DNA of 64,000 bases from Pictodentalium vernedei (lineage: Eukaryota > Mollusca > Scaphopoda > Dentaliida > Dentaliidae), in contig CM062289.1 of the NCBI GenBank assembly GCA_031216915.1, forward strand, positions 245,893,187-245,957,186, in the 5' to 3' direction. Below the pieces are notes generated by a model, which saw only the letters and a program-made list of their open reading frames with translations, was not told the origin of the DNA and made no database searches. This document shows, piece by piece, positions 21,237 through 32,759 of the stretch (position 1 is the first letter of the stretch; each line of letters begins with the position of its first letter). Made by a program: the position numbers and the translations under genes.

Positions 21237-23040
21237 AGCAGTTCTGGCATCAAAGAACAAGCTCCAGTCTATTATCTGTCGGAACAAGCTCTTAGGCTTC
21301 GGTATGAGTAATAGGTGGCTACAGAATTCTAGAGAATCTTGATTCTCGACGACCTCTATTAACATCATTGTCAAGAGAACCTTTACCTCCGATTGGAGAG
21401 ATGCTTATGCAAGGATTAGACGGAAGCATTGTCCATCAGACATTAAATTAGTTGTGGTTCTGTCAGAAAGATAGCCACAGGCCTTTCGAAACCACCCTTC
21501 TGAACTACTAGTCTCCGTAACAGTTATCCAGATTGATGCTCATCTTGATAACCATCCGTCAACTGCAAAAACAACAGAGGTCCTTACTCACACCTGTAGC
21601 AACTGCGAGGCCAGCGGAAGGAGGAACTGCGTCTCATTCACGAAGAGCCTCGACCCAGCAGTTTTGGGGTGTGTGACCGGAAGTCTTGGTCAGACGTAAG
21701 CCCCGTATTCGAGTCGCTATATGATGATCCCTAGAGTAATTATAGGAGAGTAAACTATACCCTCACGAGGAGTCCCTACAGGCGACCTTCTGTCTAGTAC
21801 ATCCTCCCTTACTCGTTTCTGCTAATGCGTGTCGAATATACGTCGACATAAGGAGCAGAATATTGATGCTTTGTTTGTAGCTTGTTCATAAACCAATGAA
21901 AGCTTATCGTCAAAAACTTAGTGTCCAGAAACTGGAGCGACTCTAAGAGAGTTTTTCACCTTGTCATCTATTAAGGATGACGATGCAAGGGCTCAGTCAC
22001 GACTATTTAACTCCGAATTAGCAATTTGTTAAGACAGAGTTATATGTGATAAATATATAGCCCTGGAAAGGACTATATATTTATAGTCCTCCAATTTCTT
22101 TCCGTCGAGGCGTAGCGTCATAGCTCTTAAAGGTGATCTGCGTAATACAGTGAGTCTAAATTCGCTCTGAATGAATAAATGTCGTCTCAATTATGACTAA
22201 GCGAATAACGAATGACAAAGGTAAGGCCATAGCTAGGTCCTTAGCCTACTCATTCAAACGCAGAGGAACTTTCAATACATCTTCACTGTTTTCCGACCAG
22301 CGGAACTACAGAAGAAGACAAGAAAAACCACCTTACTTCTTTCCACTGGAAAGTTGAATGTTCTTGTTCCTCTGTAAATCTAAACTAATAAACTAGAGCG
22401 ACTTGGGGCGAGAGGACCGGTGGCAGCCTCTCATTACGAGAGGACCGGCAGGGGTCCCTCGCTAACAACGTACCATGACACCCGTCAGCAACGTTTGTCA
22501 TGCCATGCGACACATATGAGCAAGAATTAGTAGAAGTACATCAACTACAAACAAGGCAGCCTACAAGAAAATAAGAGGAACGACTTCCTCGCCTTGCTTA
22601 AAGAGCAATATGTTACATACTGAAGCAGACTAAGTCGATTGTACTCCCACCAATTCCACATTAAATACAAATAAAAAGATACATGACAAAAACATTCAAA
22701 ATATATATCGAAAAATAGTTTACACCAAAAAAATTTTCAAAAAATTTTGACAAGAGCCCAAGTCCCAAAGGGAACGAAGTGCCAAAATGTATCCTAAAAG
22801 AGCCACACTACAGGACTGTTTAATGTATCTTACAACAGACCTACCATATCAGAAATAGGAACCTACACATAAATAACAAACGTTGCTAATGTAAACAACG
22901 TCAAACTGAAAACAGGAAACAAGACCCCAGGCAACAAGGCCCGAAGTCAGTAACAGATTTTTGAACTATCTGATGTAAGGCAAGATCTTCATCAGACGAA
23001 AAAACGATACATTGGAAGTATGATGCATGACTAAAAGTAT
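21237..23040 (-). pseudogene. E4: decayed DIRS copy, RT start and gag (downstream part)
   Basis: 21237-21600 matches the RT N-terminal region of E1 (compare 15290-15480). 21600-22660 follows gag with many stops and shifts; the stretch equal to E1 15940-16170 is clear at 21940-22150. The cysteine-rich gag start maps near 22440-22600. 22745-23040 matches the leader of E3 (36115-36420). The leader then breaks at 23040 where E2 is inserted and resumes at 28354. Confidence 0.8.
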
Positions 23041-23079
23041 AAATTTTATAGTAAATTTCCTTTCTTATTATACCTACCG

Positions 23080-23224
23080 AAATTGTTTACAACAGGCTTG
23101 CACTACAGTGGAAGAACCTAACTCGGATAAAATACTCTCTATTTTAATCTTTCCCAAGATTTGGGAAAGAAAAGTGGAGTAAAAACACTACGAAAAAATA
23201 AGCCAAAACTGGGCCGAGCGCCAT
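23080..23224. repeat. E2 right inverted terminal repeat
   Basis: Inverted copy of about 28200-28336: the segment with cactacagtggaagaacc, tcggataaaatactctc and gggccgagcgcc is shared. Small indels occur around 'aagatttgggaaag'. Confidence 0.88.
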
Positions 23225-23392
23225 CGGCGCACACCCAGTATGGGACGCTCTTCCATAGTACAAATCCATGACTTCCGTCACAGTGCGCAATGCATCAATT
23301 CGTCATTCTTTTGATTCCGAACAACACAGGAGTTATGTGATCAGCGGGGAGGAAGGATTCTTACCCGAAAAAGAAGACGGGAGGGCCTCCAT

Positions 23393-23483
23393 GTAAACAA
23401 TTTCGGTAGGTATAATAAGAAAGGAAATTTACTATAAAATTTATACTTCTTATCAACCTACCTCAATTGTTTACAACAGGCTG
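23393..23483. repeat. E2 internal complementary region
   Basis: 23393-23441 is the reverse complement of the right tip 23041-23089. 23444-23478 is the reverse complement of the left tip (about 28321-28352). This is the same two-tip arrangement as in E1, with unrelated sequence. Confidence 0.9.
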
Positions 23484-23729
23484 AATTGACAAAAGGCTGG
23501 AGGGAATCACATAACCAACCCACACATAACTCAATAGCACTGGGACCATGGACAGAGGAAGAGATCCCTAGGCCTATCAAACCATAGCATCACAAACATT
23601 AGAAAAGCCAATGAAAGATGAGGCGTATGGTGTAGTGCGATGCACAGACAGAAAAGGCAGTAACAGCACAAAGCTGGAACCGACCCTGAAAAAAGCTGAA
23701 AAGCTTGGATAGACAACATCCTGAGCCGA

Positions 23730-24330
23730 AGAAAGAGGGCCCCAAGGGTCTCTGTCGGCTCCTGCAACTGTCGCAGAGAAAAGGAGAATGTAGCATTTCT
23801 CCAGAAGGCTGCCAGTATAACATCAGTCATCCGACATGACAGAGTTATTAAAAGAGGAAGACAATGCACGCACCTCCTGGCAGAAAAAACAATTGGTAAT
23901 ACAATCACCAGTGGCTAGACGAGCGGAAGCTGCACGAATAGCAAGACAAGTCCATCAAGAAATGGATGCAGGAGAGATCTGGCATGTGGGAAAACGCATA
24001 TTCATCCAGGATAAAGGTGTGAACGCCCCCCACCCCCAAGCAGAGCAGCGCCCAAGAAAGTGACCATCGTGGAGTAAACTGCAAAGTCCAAGGCCTTTTC
24101 AAGGAAAAGAGCTGAACACGCTTGGAGAGGCAAAGATGAGTGTCGAAACAATGCGGTATCACATAGGAAAAAATGTCTCCGAAGCATGGACAAGTACACA
24201 TAGCTGGAGACCCCCAGAAACAAACATATACCAGAAAACTCCGCAAGCAGTGTGATCGAAGGAGTGACAGAAGCAACACCATCGACAGAAGAACCTTCCA
24301 CTTAGCCACAGAGGCTAAACCAGTGGAGTG
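23730..24330 (-). pseudogene. E2 tyrosine recombinase, broken
   Basis: Pieces in shifting frames match the E1 recombinase: AKWKV near 24303, FSLKRPWTLQFTPRW near 24080 (E1: FSINRPRTLRLIPKW), VRALSSS near 23880 and AAFWRNATFSFSLRQL near 23790 (E1: AAYWSQPSTFTNFYLRNI). At the nucleophile position a TCT serine codon stands where E1 has TAT tyrosine. Together with the shifts, this copy should make no active recombinase. Confidence 0.8.
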
Positions 24331-24584
24331 ATTGCCTCCTTGAAGAAAAGCAACTCCACTGCGTGTCTCGAAAAACCACTACGGAGGAGACAGGACCCGA
24401 TAAAAGACATGTGCGAAGGCACAATGAAGTCGGGTCAACTTGAAAACCTCCTGGGCGACTTTGGCAAAGAAAGTCGCGAGGTAGAGGGAGACATGCCGGA
24501 ACCGCCGCTAACAGAGAGCGGAGCAGAATGATCCACACCCACCGAAGCGACGGGTGTGATCGAAAGGATTCGACGACTGCAGGT

Positions 24585-26288
24585 TCATATCTGGGTGAGA
24601 ACCTGAGGCAGAATCGGAACCGGTAGGAAGGTGTAGCCGACAAGACCATCCCAAAGGAGGGCCAGAGCGTCCACGGCGAAAGCCAGAGCATCTGGACATG
24701 GTGACACGAAAGTGACCACCTGATGGTTCCAACTAGTCACAAGAGATCGATGGAACCCGCCATGTGGAGCATCCACCTGGTGGAAATGACCCTGCCCCGA
24801 CGGGACAGGGAGTCGGCTAGGACGTTCAGGCGACCGGGAATGTGACGAACAGCCACCCCGGCACGGATATCCTGAGCGAGCAGTAGAAGATCCCAAGCCA
24901 ATTCGTACATTGGAACAGAGTGCGTGCCGCCCTGGTTCCGAATGTAAGCAACCACCGTCGAATGGTCGGACAACAGAAGGACCTGGCGATTCGATAGGTG
25001 AGGGATCCACTGCTTGAAACGCAGAAGAGCAAGAAGCTCCTTCTGGTTGATGTGTAGAGCTGCATGATCCTGGTCCACCATCCCATGAATGGAAAGACCT
25101 AGAGGATCCAACGTCGCACCCCATCCGAGATCGCTGGCATCTGCCGTCAGAACGCGATCGGACGTGGGGAAGTCCAACGGAACACCCTGCGAAAGCCACT
25201 GGACATCCGCCCAGAGGAGAAGGTGAGGATAAAGATAGTCTGGAAACTGAAGCAACAGATCCAGAAAATCTACATTCGGCCTCCAACGACTGAGCAGAAA
25301 GTGTTGGAGAGGTCTGACACGCAGCCAACCTAGAGGAATGAGATCCGTCACCACACAGCAGAGACCGATTAGCCGGAGAAAACTCCGAGCCGTCGCGGAT
25401 GTGGACTGGGACAGAGTCGGAGCAAAAGCTGAGAGAATCATAGCCTTGGCCTGGGGAAACGCCACCAAATTGAATTGTGTGCGGAAAGCCATCCCCAGAT
25501 GATAAAACGACTGAGAAGGGACCAGGACCGACTTCTCCTCGTTGACTCTGAAACCTAGCGACGTGAGCAAGCTCAACAGAGTGGCGACATCCGACTCCAG
25601 GAAGGCAGCATTGGAATGCCCCTGGAGGATATCGTCCAGATATGCCTAAGTAGTCACCCTGGACTGTATGCGATGGAAAGCTATCACATGCGACATCAGT
25701 CTGGTGAAAGACCAAGGAACCAGGTTGAGGCCGAAAGGCATGGCCTTGAACTGGTAAACTCGCCCCAGAAAAATGAACCTGAGATACTTCCGTAACGCCC
25801 AATGAATCGGAAAGTGAAAGTAAGCGTCTCGCAGGTCGAAGCTGGAAGCGAAATCTCCCTGGTGAAGTGAACGGAGAACCGACCTGAAAGTCTCCATGCT
25901 GAATTTGGGAGCAATGATAGACTGGTTCAGGAAACTCAGATCGAGAACCGGTCGGAGTCGGCCATCCTTCTTCGGCAACAAGAACAGGCGGGAATAGAAA
26001 CCCCCTGACCTAATGTTCTTGATGACCTCAATCGCCCCCTTTGTCAGGAGATTGTCTATCTCCATGGACAAAAGTTCCAGACGTAAAATGTCTGAAGGAA
26101 CTGTGGTTGGAAAAGGCACCCCAGACAGAGTGGAGTGCTGTCGGAAGGATATTCGCAGCCCGGACCAAACAACATCTAACATCCAAGGATCGGATGTGAT
26201 GGTGGCCCACGGTCTGCGAACTCTATCCTTCCTCCAACCTGGGACGAGTCGAGGTGAGGACCTCCATTGCGAACCCCGACGAAAAAAA
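24585..26288 (-). pseudogene. E2 reverse transcriptase / RNase H, broken
   Basis: From 26288 the frame reads through RT motifs (TITSDPWML, RLFLLPKKDGRLRPVLDL, SFDLRDAYFHF, MPFGLNLVPW) to a TAG at 25646-25648, immediately before the YLDD box. The same frame reopens through RNase H (LTADASDLGWGATL, INQKELLALL, LSDHSTVVAYIRNQGG, PGRLNVLADSLSRRG) to 24737. The family tail (VSPCPDALAFAVDALALLW) is one frame over, so a shift lies near 24740-24770. Its 5' end is cut by the 222-bp repeat at 26289. Confidence 0.88.
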
Positions 26289-26510
26289 AAACTCCCAAGA
26301 ATTTTATATAAAAATTTTTTAAAAAAAACAAGCCAAAAAGCTTGGGAGTTTAACCGGGGGATCAAGGGAGGTTAAGGAAGGAATACTTAACCAACAGTGG
26401 AAAAATCAATATAAACAATGATGACGTCAGGCTCATGTCCCAAAATTAGGGGACATGAATTAATTTTTATAAATATTATAACATTACAGCCCTGAACGTT
26501 TTCAAACCAC
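26289..26510. repeat. 222-bp direct repeat, copy A (inside E2)
   Basis: Identical base for base to 28424-28645. Starts with a foldback: aaactcccaag, 42 AT-rich bases, cttgggagttt. The sequence is leader DNA of the E3/E4 family (diverged relative at 36499-36720), so it does not belong natively in E2. Confidence 0.92.
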
Positions 26511-27354
26511 ACTTCACCGCTGACCCTCTGAACCAGCGAAGGGTCACGATCCTCCAAAAGACCCGAAATGGGACGACGGGCAGCAGCCGAAAACGTCTGA
26601 AGCCAGACATGTATAGGGGTGTGACACACCCCGAGGATCAACATAGCAGGAACTCATGAGAGTCACCGCTGACCTCTGCAGGGCAGAAGGTCCAGGCTGC
26701 ACAAAAGACGTTGGACCCCCAAAACTGGTCGTGTGACCAGAATGAGGGACGGAAACGCCACAGAGTTCATAGTGTCCCACTAAGAACAACCGAAACCAAT
26801 GACAACTGTGGTGCTCGACGGCGCAGAGACCACAGGAGAGGGTCCGGCCGGCAGCAACTTCCAACTTCGCCGAGTTGAAGTCAGGGAAGGCTGAGGCCGA
26901 TACCCCCACGTCTACACAACCAGACACCGCAGCAGACCACTGCAGGTATAAAACTACTGTGCTCATTGGCTGAGAGGACACAGTATAGGGTTCAGTCGGC
27001 AGCCCCATTTGACTTCGCCGAGTGGAAGTCTGGGAAGGCTGAGGCTGAAACCCCACAACCATACTACAGACATCCCTGCAGACCCTGGCAGGGAGAAGCC
27101 GAGGCCGGCTAAAAACGGTGCCCATGACGTTGTAGACGGAACAGCAGTAGCAGCAGATACGACGGGAGCTGTTGGAACTGGCGGAAAAGCGGAGAGAGCC
27201 ACCAAGCTCGGCCTCCAAAGGAGGAGTCACAACCCTAGTGACAGCCTCAGATGTCGACAGGAGAGGGCGCATAGTCCCGGAACCAGGCATCTCTACACCA
27301 GAAAACCAACAGCTCCTGCAGTATCCACCACGGTAAAACACTGCACATTCCCCA
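26511..27354 (-). other. E2 5' region, GC-rich, unrecognised
   Basis: Lies where a gag gene is expected. Long minus-strand frames exist (26544-27341) but lack the Cys cluster and basic tail of E1 gag. Internal similarity is visible: 'cttcgccgag', 'gaagtc', 'gggaaggctgaggc' at about 26865 and 27014, and 'caccgctgacc' at 26515 and 26665. It may be a decayed gag or a captured repeat; I cannot decide. Confidence 0.45.
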
Positions 27355-27720
27355 CGGAAGGGGAATAACTCTCACCAGACATGGTCGAATCGGAAAGCCC
27401 CGAAACGAAAGCGGTCCCCACCCCCCGCTGGTGCGGGAGGAGCTGCACATCCCCCACGGAGGAGGAGCAATTCTCATCAGACGTGGTCGAATCGGGCGAC
27501 CCGAAACGAAAGCGTTCACCACCCCCCGCGGGAGCGGGAGGAGCTGCACATCCCCCACGGAGAAGGTAAAACTCACACCAGAAAAAATCGAGTCGGGGGG
27601 GGGGGGGGGGGCAAAATGACAGTGCCCCCCCCCCCCTGCAGGAGCGGGAGGAGCTGGAGCTGCACATCCCCCATGGAGGGGGTAAACTCACATCAGACGT
27701 GGTCGAGTCGGGAGGCTCCC
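27355..27720. repeat. GC-rich minisatellite, about four units of roughly 105 bp
   Basis: Units contain 'cagacgtggtcgaatcggg', 'cccgaaacgaaagcg', 'caccccccgcgg', 'gagcgggaggagctgcac' and 'atcccccacgga', with copies starting near 27375, 27475, 27570 and 27690. G and C runs lie at 27595-27611 and 27627-27638. Open frames across it are repeat translations. Confidence 0.75.
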
Positions 27721-28199
27721 GAAACGACTGCATTCCACACCACCCGCGTGTGCGGACAAAACGGACACGAGAACGCACCAATGGCGAGGGCAAAAGGAAT
27801 TGCCCTAAAGGAACCGAACTGGAAAGAACAGAGGTGAGAGCAGTAGAAGAAAAAGGTGAACTCAACAGAAACAGAAAGTAGAAGAACACCCTCAACTACG
27901 AGAGAAGGTGGCAGAACCCAGACGGCCGACACCGACTCCAATAAAAATTTTTATCAACCGAAAAAATTCATTGTCGAATCGCGATGTCGCAAAACATTCG
28001 CGAAAACGGAATAGTAATTAATAAACAATGAGAATGTGGTTGAAAATATAAACGAGAATATATAAAACACAGTCCTGTTATTATACGATCTTCAGATCCA
28101 TAATTCCAGTCACAGGAAAACCATTATCCACGAGTTGAATTATCACCGTTTCATAATGCATATGGCGGAAACATATCCTGCTCGTGCCTCGGATAGAAA
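27721..28199 (-). other. E2 5' leader remainder
   Basis: No motif or structure identified between the minisatellite and the left ITR. The strand is taken from the element. Confidence 0.4.
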
Positions 28200-28353
28200 A
28201 AGGCGCTCGGCCCAGGTTTGGCTTATTTTTTCGTGGTGTTTTTACACCACTTTCCTTTTTGGAAAGATTAAAATAGAGAGTATTTTATCCGAGTTAGGTT
28301 CTTCCACTGTAGTGCAAGCCTGTTGTAAACAATTGAGGTAGGTTGATAAGAAA
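28200..28353. repeat. E2 left inverted terminal repeat and tip
   Basis: Reverse complement of the right ITR. The tip (tgttgtaaacaattgaggtaggttgataagaa) is copied in the ICR. Confidence 0.88.
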
Positions 28354-28986
28354 TGCCTAAACACCCTAAGGGTGAGGACGTAATCCTGGGGAAATACAGA
28401 AAAATCTTTCTATATAACATGTTAAACTCCCAAGAATTTTATATAAAAATTTTTTAAAAAAAACAAGCCAAAAAGCTTGGGAGTTTAACCGGGGGATCAA
28501 GGGAGGTTAAGGAAGGAATACTTAACCAACAGTGGAAAAATCAATATAAACAATGATGACGTCAGGCTCATGTCCCAAAATTAGGGGACATGAATTAATT
28601 TTTATAAATATTATAACATTACAGCCCTGAACGTTTTCAAACCACCGTTTCTTCCTTCCTTCATCCAATTGTGTCCTTGGATCCACCAATTTAACCATTG
28701 ATCTGTGTCTGGCATCATTATTAATTGAGATTTAAAAAGCACAAAAGTTAGTTAGTTGTTATCTGACAAGGGCCAAACAAAGAATGGAGTTGGTGCCAAT
28801 TCCGGTCACTTCTTGACGTTTGTGCATGTGCAGAGGGTAAATGTATGGAGGACCAGTTAGGACTTCTAATTTTTGGTTTTGCATGCAAATTTTGGGGATT
28901 AGCGAGCAAAATTTGTGTTTGGCCCTAGATATTTTAGAGTTAGCACCAGCTATGTCTCGGCCATTGGTATTCTGTGTAAAAATATC
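28354..28986 (-). mobile_element. E4 upstream part: rest of leader and left terminal repeat
   Basis: 28356-28423 continues the leader interrupted at 23040; compare E3 36430-36497, both with 'gggtgaggacgtaa' and 'tggggaa'. 28775-28986 is a left ITR of the E1/E3 type: ttggtgccaattccggtcac, gcaaattttggggatt, gtttggccct, ggccattggt, tgtaaaaatatc. Confidence 0.82.
28424..28645. repeat. 222-bp direct repeat, copy B (E4 leader)
   Basis: This is the native position of the sequence, shown by E3's leader having the same order. Identical to copy A at 26289-26510. Confidence 0.92.
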
Positions 28987-30149
28987 ATTGATTTCATATT
29001 TACCACATTGTTTGCAATACTCGCATCGCATGCATTTTATAACAAACTTTTGATGAATACTATGGTATAACTAGGTAAAGTTAAAATGTATATCCGTGTT
29101 TCACTATGCAATGCGATGCAAGTGTTGAAAGCCTTGCAACAATTATAAAATCAGCAATTTCTCTTTCCTGTTTTCAATTTCGGTTCAAAACAAAAAAGAA
29201 AAGTTACTGGTTTAATATCTGTCGCATCGTTTGCAATACTCACGTCACATGCATTTTTCAATTTCAGTACAAAACAGAACGTAGAAAAAAATTGATCTTG
29301 TATGTTCAGTAAATGTTCCTATGATTACCACAAGGTGAAAGGTGCTGAAAAAATAGAGGACGTTTTCCTGTTGATGTTAATTTTACGTCATTTGTTGTTT
29401 GTATTTGATTGTTATATATTATATTTTGTTGCAATGTTCTTTCAAAACATTTTAAAAAATATATGTTGGAGACAGTCATCATTTATTTATTCATTTATAT
29501 TCCACCAAAGGAAACAACCAGATATTTCCCAGGGATGGTTTGTGATTTGACATACTTACCGATGCATATGGTTCTGAATCGGAGTATGATGTACAAACAA
29601 AAACAATTGAAAACAACACAAAATGTTTTTTAAAAGTTGTATTCATTAAAATGATGATCTGAAAGTGAAACGTATGTGTAAGATAATCATGTGATTTTAT
29701 TTTATTTTATTTACTTGAGATAAAATATATACTTCCTAAAAGGGGTTCTGCAGAAACGAAATGTACCGAAAGTAAAATTACTGTTACTTACCAGTAATCT
29801 CCCGTCTCAATGCATTCTGACCCGACTTACAGGCTCTGACTCTCATCGTAATGCTGCCCCCCCCTCCCCTCCCTCCCTCCCCCAGTTTTTACTTTTTCTA
29901 CTGCAAGCACCCCCTGGGCTTCAGCTCGGGTCAGTACGGAACATTAATATGGCCTCTGTGAGCATAGGTATCTTTTTTTGGCGAAGCTTCTTAACATCAA
30001 AAAGAAATACAAAGAAGTCTGTGATGTTAGGATTAGTAGTAGCAAATAGTTGACTCAGTATATACAAGTGAAAAAGTTGAAACTTGATTGTTATGAAATT
30101 ATTTTATTTTCATATAGAAGTATATTGTTAAATAAATTCAGTTCAGTTG
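28987..30149. other. Intergenic DNA
   Basis: Two related segments carry 'gtttgcaatactc' plus 'catgcattt' (29008-29040 and 29229-29258). 29780-29950 has 'cttaccagtaatctccc', a C-rich run and 'agctcgggtcagtacgg'. This might be a decayed DIRS terminus, but I cannot match an inverted partner. No gene seen. Confidence 0.4.
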
Positions 30150-31077
30150 TCCTGACACCAGGCAAAGAAAACTTTCCAATTCATTGCATATTTCAGAAAA
30201 AGGAGGTCCTCCTTGAAGAAAAAATGCAGTCCATTGCACTTCTGGAAAAATGTTGGCAAGTCTGAGGAAGGACCTGACAACAGAAAGATGTGAAGGCAGA
30301 GAACTGCCGGATTTCTGTGTAGCCTGTAGTTGTTGACTTAAAACAACAGGTCCTTCCACAGAGGTAATCTGAGCAGAATGTCAAGTAGAAGAAGTCTGAG
30401 AAAACTGACCCATGATCTCTTAGGAGACAGAGAGGCCACCAGAATAATTCTGCTGGTGGACTGTTTGATTTTTTGGAGTACCTGTTGAGCTGACTATGAG
30501 GGAAGGCATAGTCGACTACTCCATTCCAGGGCATGGAGAGATGAATGTCTTAAGCTGTTTGTTCAATCTCCAGGCAAATAGATCTATCATAGGAAATTGG
30601 CACAGGTTGCATAATAGCTAGAAAGACTTTCCTGTTGAGTCCGGAAGGATTCTGACTTGCCTGGACAGAGAGTCTGCGATCATATTGAGCTGACTTGGAA
30701 TGTGGACAACTGGAAGGGAATGTTTAGTTCTGGAGTAAATAAAAGAACTTTTTCTTTTAAACTGAACATCGGAAGAGAGTGAGTGCTGCCGATTCCACAG
30801 ATAAGCTACAACTGTGGAGTTTTCCTGTAGAATTTGAACTCTGACAGCCAAATTTTCCAATGTGTTAAACTCAGAATAGACAGTATCTCTTTCTGATTGA
30901 TGTGAAGATATGACTGATGATTCTTCCATTAACCATGACAATTTAGATTCTCCAAAATCAAGGTGGTGAACCATCCCTGACAGGAGAGGCTGAGTCAAGA
31001 GATGACTGAATGGAATCAGATATGTTGCTGTTCCGCACAGACCAGAAGTCCCAGAAGATTCACATGTGTCGGAAAAT
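30150..31077 (-). pseudogene. E6: decayed DIRS RT/RNase H, C-terminal part
   Basis: Reading minus, 31070-30960 corresponds to the end of RT. 30960-30640 has RNase H pieces (VQILQENSTVVAYLWNR, VVHIPSQLNMIADSLSRQ). 30540-30490 matches the tail (MPWNGVVDYAFP; E1 IPWDGMIGYAYP). 30150-30300 parallels E1 13590-13720, the start of the recombinase. Several shifts and stops. The upstream half lies at 37072-37590, on the far side of E3. Confidence 0.82.
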
Positions 31078-31101
31078 TATAAATTCATAGTAATTTGTAT
31101 A

Positions 31102-31325
31102 TTTTTTATACTTACCAATGGCCCAGACTAGCTGGTGCTTAACTCAAAGTTATTAAGGGCTAAACACAAATTCTGAACCCCCGCCCTCCCCCCCCCCCCC
31201 CAATCCCCAAAATTTGCTTGCAAAACCGAAAATTAACAGTCCTATCTGGCCCTCCATACATTTACCCTCCGCGCATGCGCAGACGTCAGGAAGTGACAGG
31301 AATTGGCGCCAACATCATACTTTGA
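31102..31325. repeat. E3 right inverted terminal repeat
   Basis: Inverted match to 36843-37058, including tccatacatttac, gacgtcaggaagtgac and aattggcgccaacatcat. A C-rich run (31180-31202) sits where E1 has only six C. Confidence 0.85.
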
Positions 31326-31419
31326 AGAAGAGAGTACTACACAAAAGTTCACTGGGGGGAGCAGGGGGAGGGGGGGGGGGGGGGGGGTATGAGTGCCCAC
31401 TCATAGGAGGGCCATCTCC

Positions 31420-31508
31420 GTCTGGGCCATTGGTAAGTATAAAAAATATACAAATTACTTTGAAATTACAATATTTTTACACTGTAAACCAATGGCCCAA
31501 ACTAGCTG
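31420..31508. repeat. E3 internal complementary region
   Basis: 31420-31467 is the reverse complement of the right tip (31081-31128) with two differences. 31468-31508 is the reverse complement of the left tip (37034-37071) with few differences. Confidence 0.9.
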
Positions 31509-32759
31509 AATCGTAAAAAGGAGGAGGGCCCAGGTCTTCAGAAGTAGTAGATCAACATAGTTCCAATCCTGTAATCCAAGGTGAAAGGACATTAAATTTA
31601 AAAGCAATTACATGTATGTCTCTCTACACAGTAATAGAGAATACATATCATACAAAAGGAGCCCAGTTCAAGTAATACTGTATACTTCGCATGTAGACTA
31701 CGCTAATTGGATGTAACAAGTTCCCAATTTTTAAGGTTAGCCCAGACTAAGCCCCAAAAATTAGGATGGCATATTTGAGAATGAAAGAATATCCCCCCAC
31801 AAACATACCGCCATATACAATAAAACTCCAGCTGTATGCAGGATACAAATATGGACAAAACAGCTTCCCTCATAGTTACATACCTATCAAGCCGGAGGAG
31901 AGGAAAAAAATCTTCAAAAAGAAAGAGGGGAGGGCTATGGAATCAGAAAAAGCGGGTACCAAAAAACAATATAAATATTCGTCGAACAGGCACTCAGGTA
32001 TTAATTTATTATTAATAAATGGTGCTTAACGCCACTTCAGAAGTTAAGGCTATAGTGACGATCCCAGTAATTAATATTGCCCGCTATATAACGTACAGCG
32101 GAGACGGTATACGCAGAAAGGTCGAAAAACGGTGATATAATATATAACATACACATGTCCAATTGAACCACAATGAACGATCTCTGGAGAGTAAACACAC
32201 TTCCGAGGTAACCCACAGGCGACCCCATTCAGGCTTACAATAAATTTCAGTAACAACACTCCCCGACATGTACTACCCGATATCTATGACAGTATAAACG
32301 TTTGAATATACGAGTACGGTCATTAACAGAAACCTGGATCTAGAAATGGAAGTAGGTATGATTAACAGGCTCCGACACGGACCGCCCCGAAATAATTCAT
32401 AATTTCTAAGGTCTATAACATACAATAAGGGTCCGCCTAATAATTATTATGTGCGTGAGCATTAAAATCCCACATGTAATTATCTGAATTAACTGGTTAT
32501 GCAGCCTCCGAGGTACCCAAAGACTAGCAATTTATTTATGATGAAATACGTATATGACATATAGACGATTAATCACAGGAAACCAACCAACTAAAAAGTG
32601 GGGGGGGGGGGAGGGGGGGGGATTCGAAGTCATATCGAACCCTCCTCAACCGCATTACTCAATCGTTCTTGTGTTAGACATAACATAATATAGGAACTGC
32701 AATGCTTCCCTCATGTCTCACCAACTCCATTATGCCACTATAGGCAGAGAAGGACGTGA
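31509..32759 (-). other. E3 3' region lacking the recombinase
   Basis: Only the first about 60 bp resembles E1 after its ICR. At 31980-32050 there is 'ttaataaatggtgcttaacgcc' of the molluscan dispersed-repeat kind, and a G run at 32600-32622. None of the recombinase motifs found in E1 is visible in any frame. Confidence 0.5.

Larger units (their letters stand above)
23041..28353 (-). mobile_element. E2: DIRS-type retrotransposon, damaged, nested in E4
   Basis: ITRs at 23080-23224 and about 28200-28336 match as inverted copies over roughly 140 bp (tgttgtaaacaatt, cactgtagtgcaagcc, gggccgagcgcc). An ICR lies at 23393-23483. Inside are a broken recombinase, a broken RT/RNase H and a GC-rich unexplained 5' part. 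E2 belongs to a different family from E1 and E3: the terminal sequence is unrelated and the RT is diverged. The flanks are two halves of the E4 leader, so the insertion point is known. No target duplication is evident, as expected for this class. Confidence 0.88.

Noticed and set aside
26544-27895. Long minus-strand frames as E2 genes
   Set aside because: They cross internal repeats and a minisatellite, and lack any recognisable Gag or enzyme motif.
29780-29950. A terminal repeat of E6
   Set aside because: Only a faint likeness to DIRS tips and no inverted partner found.
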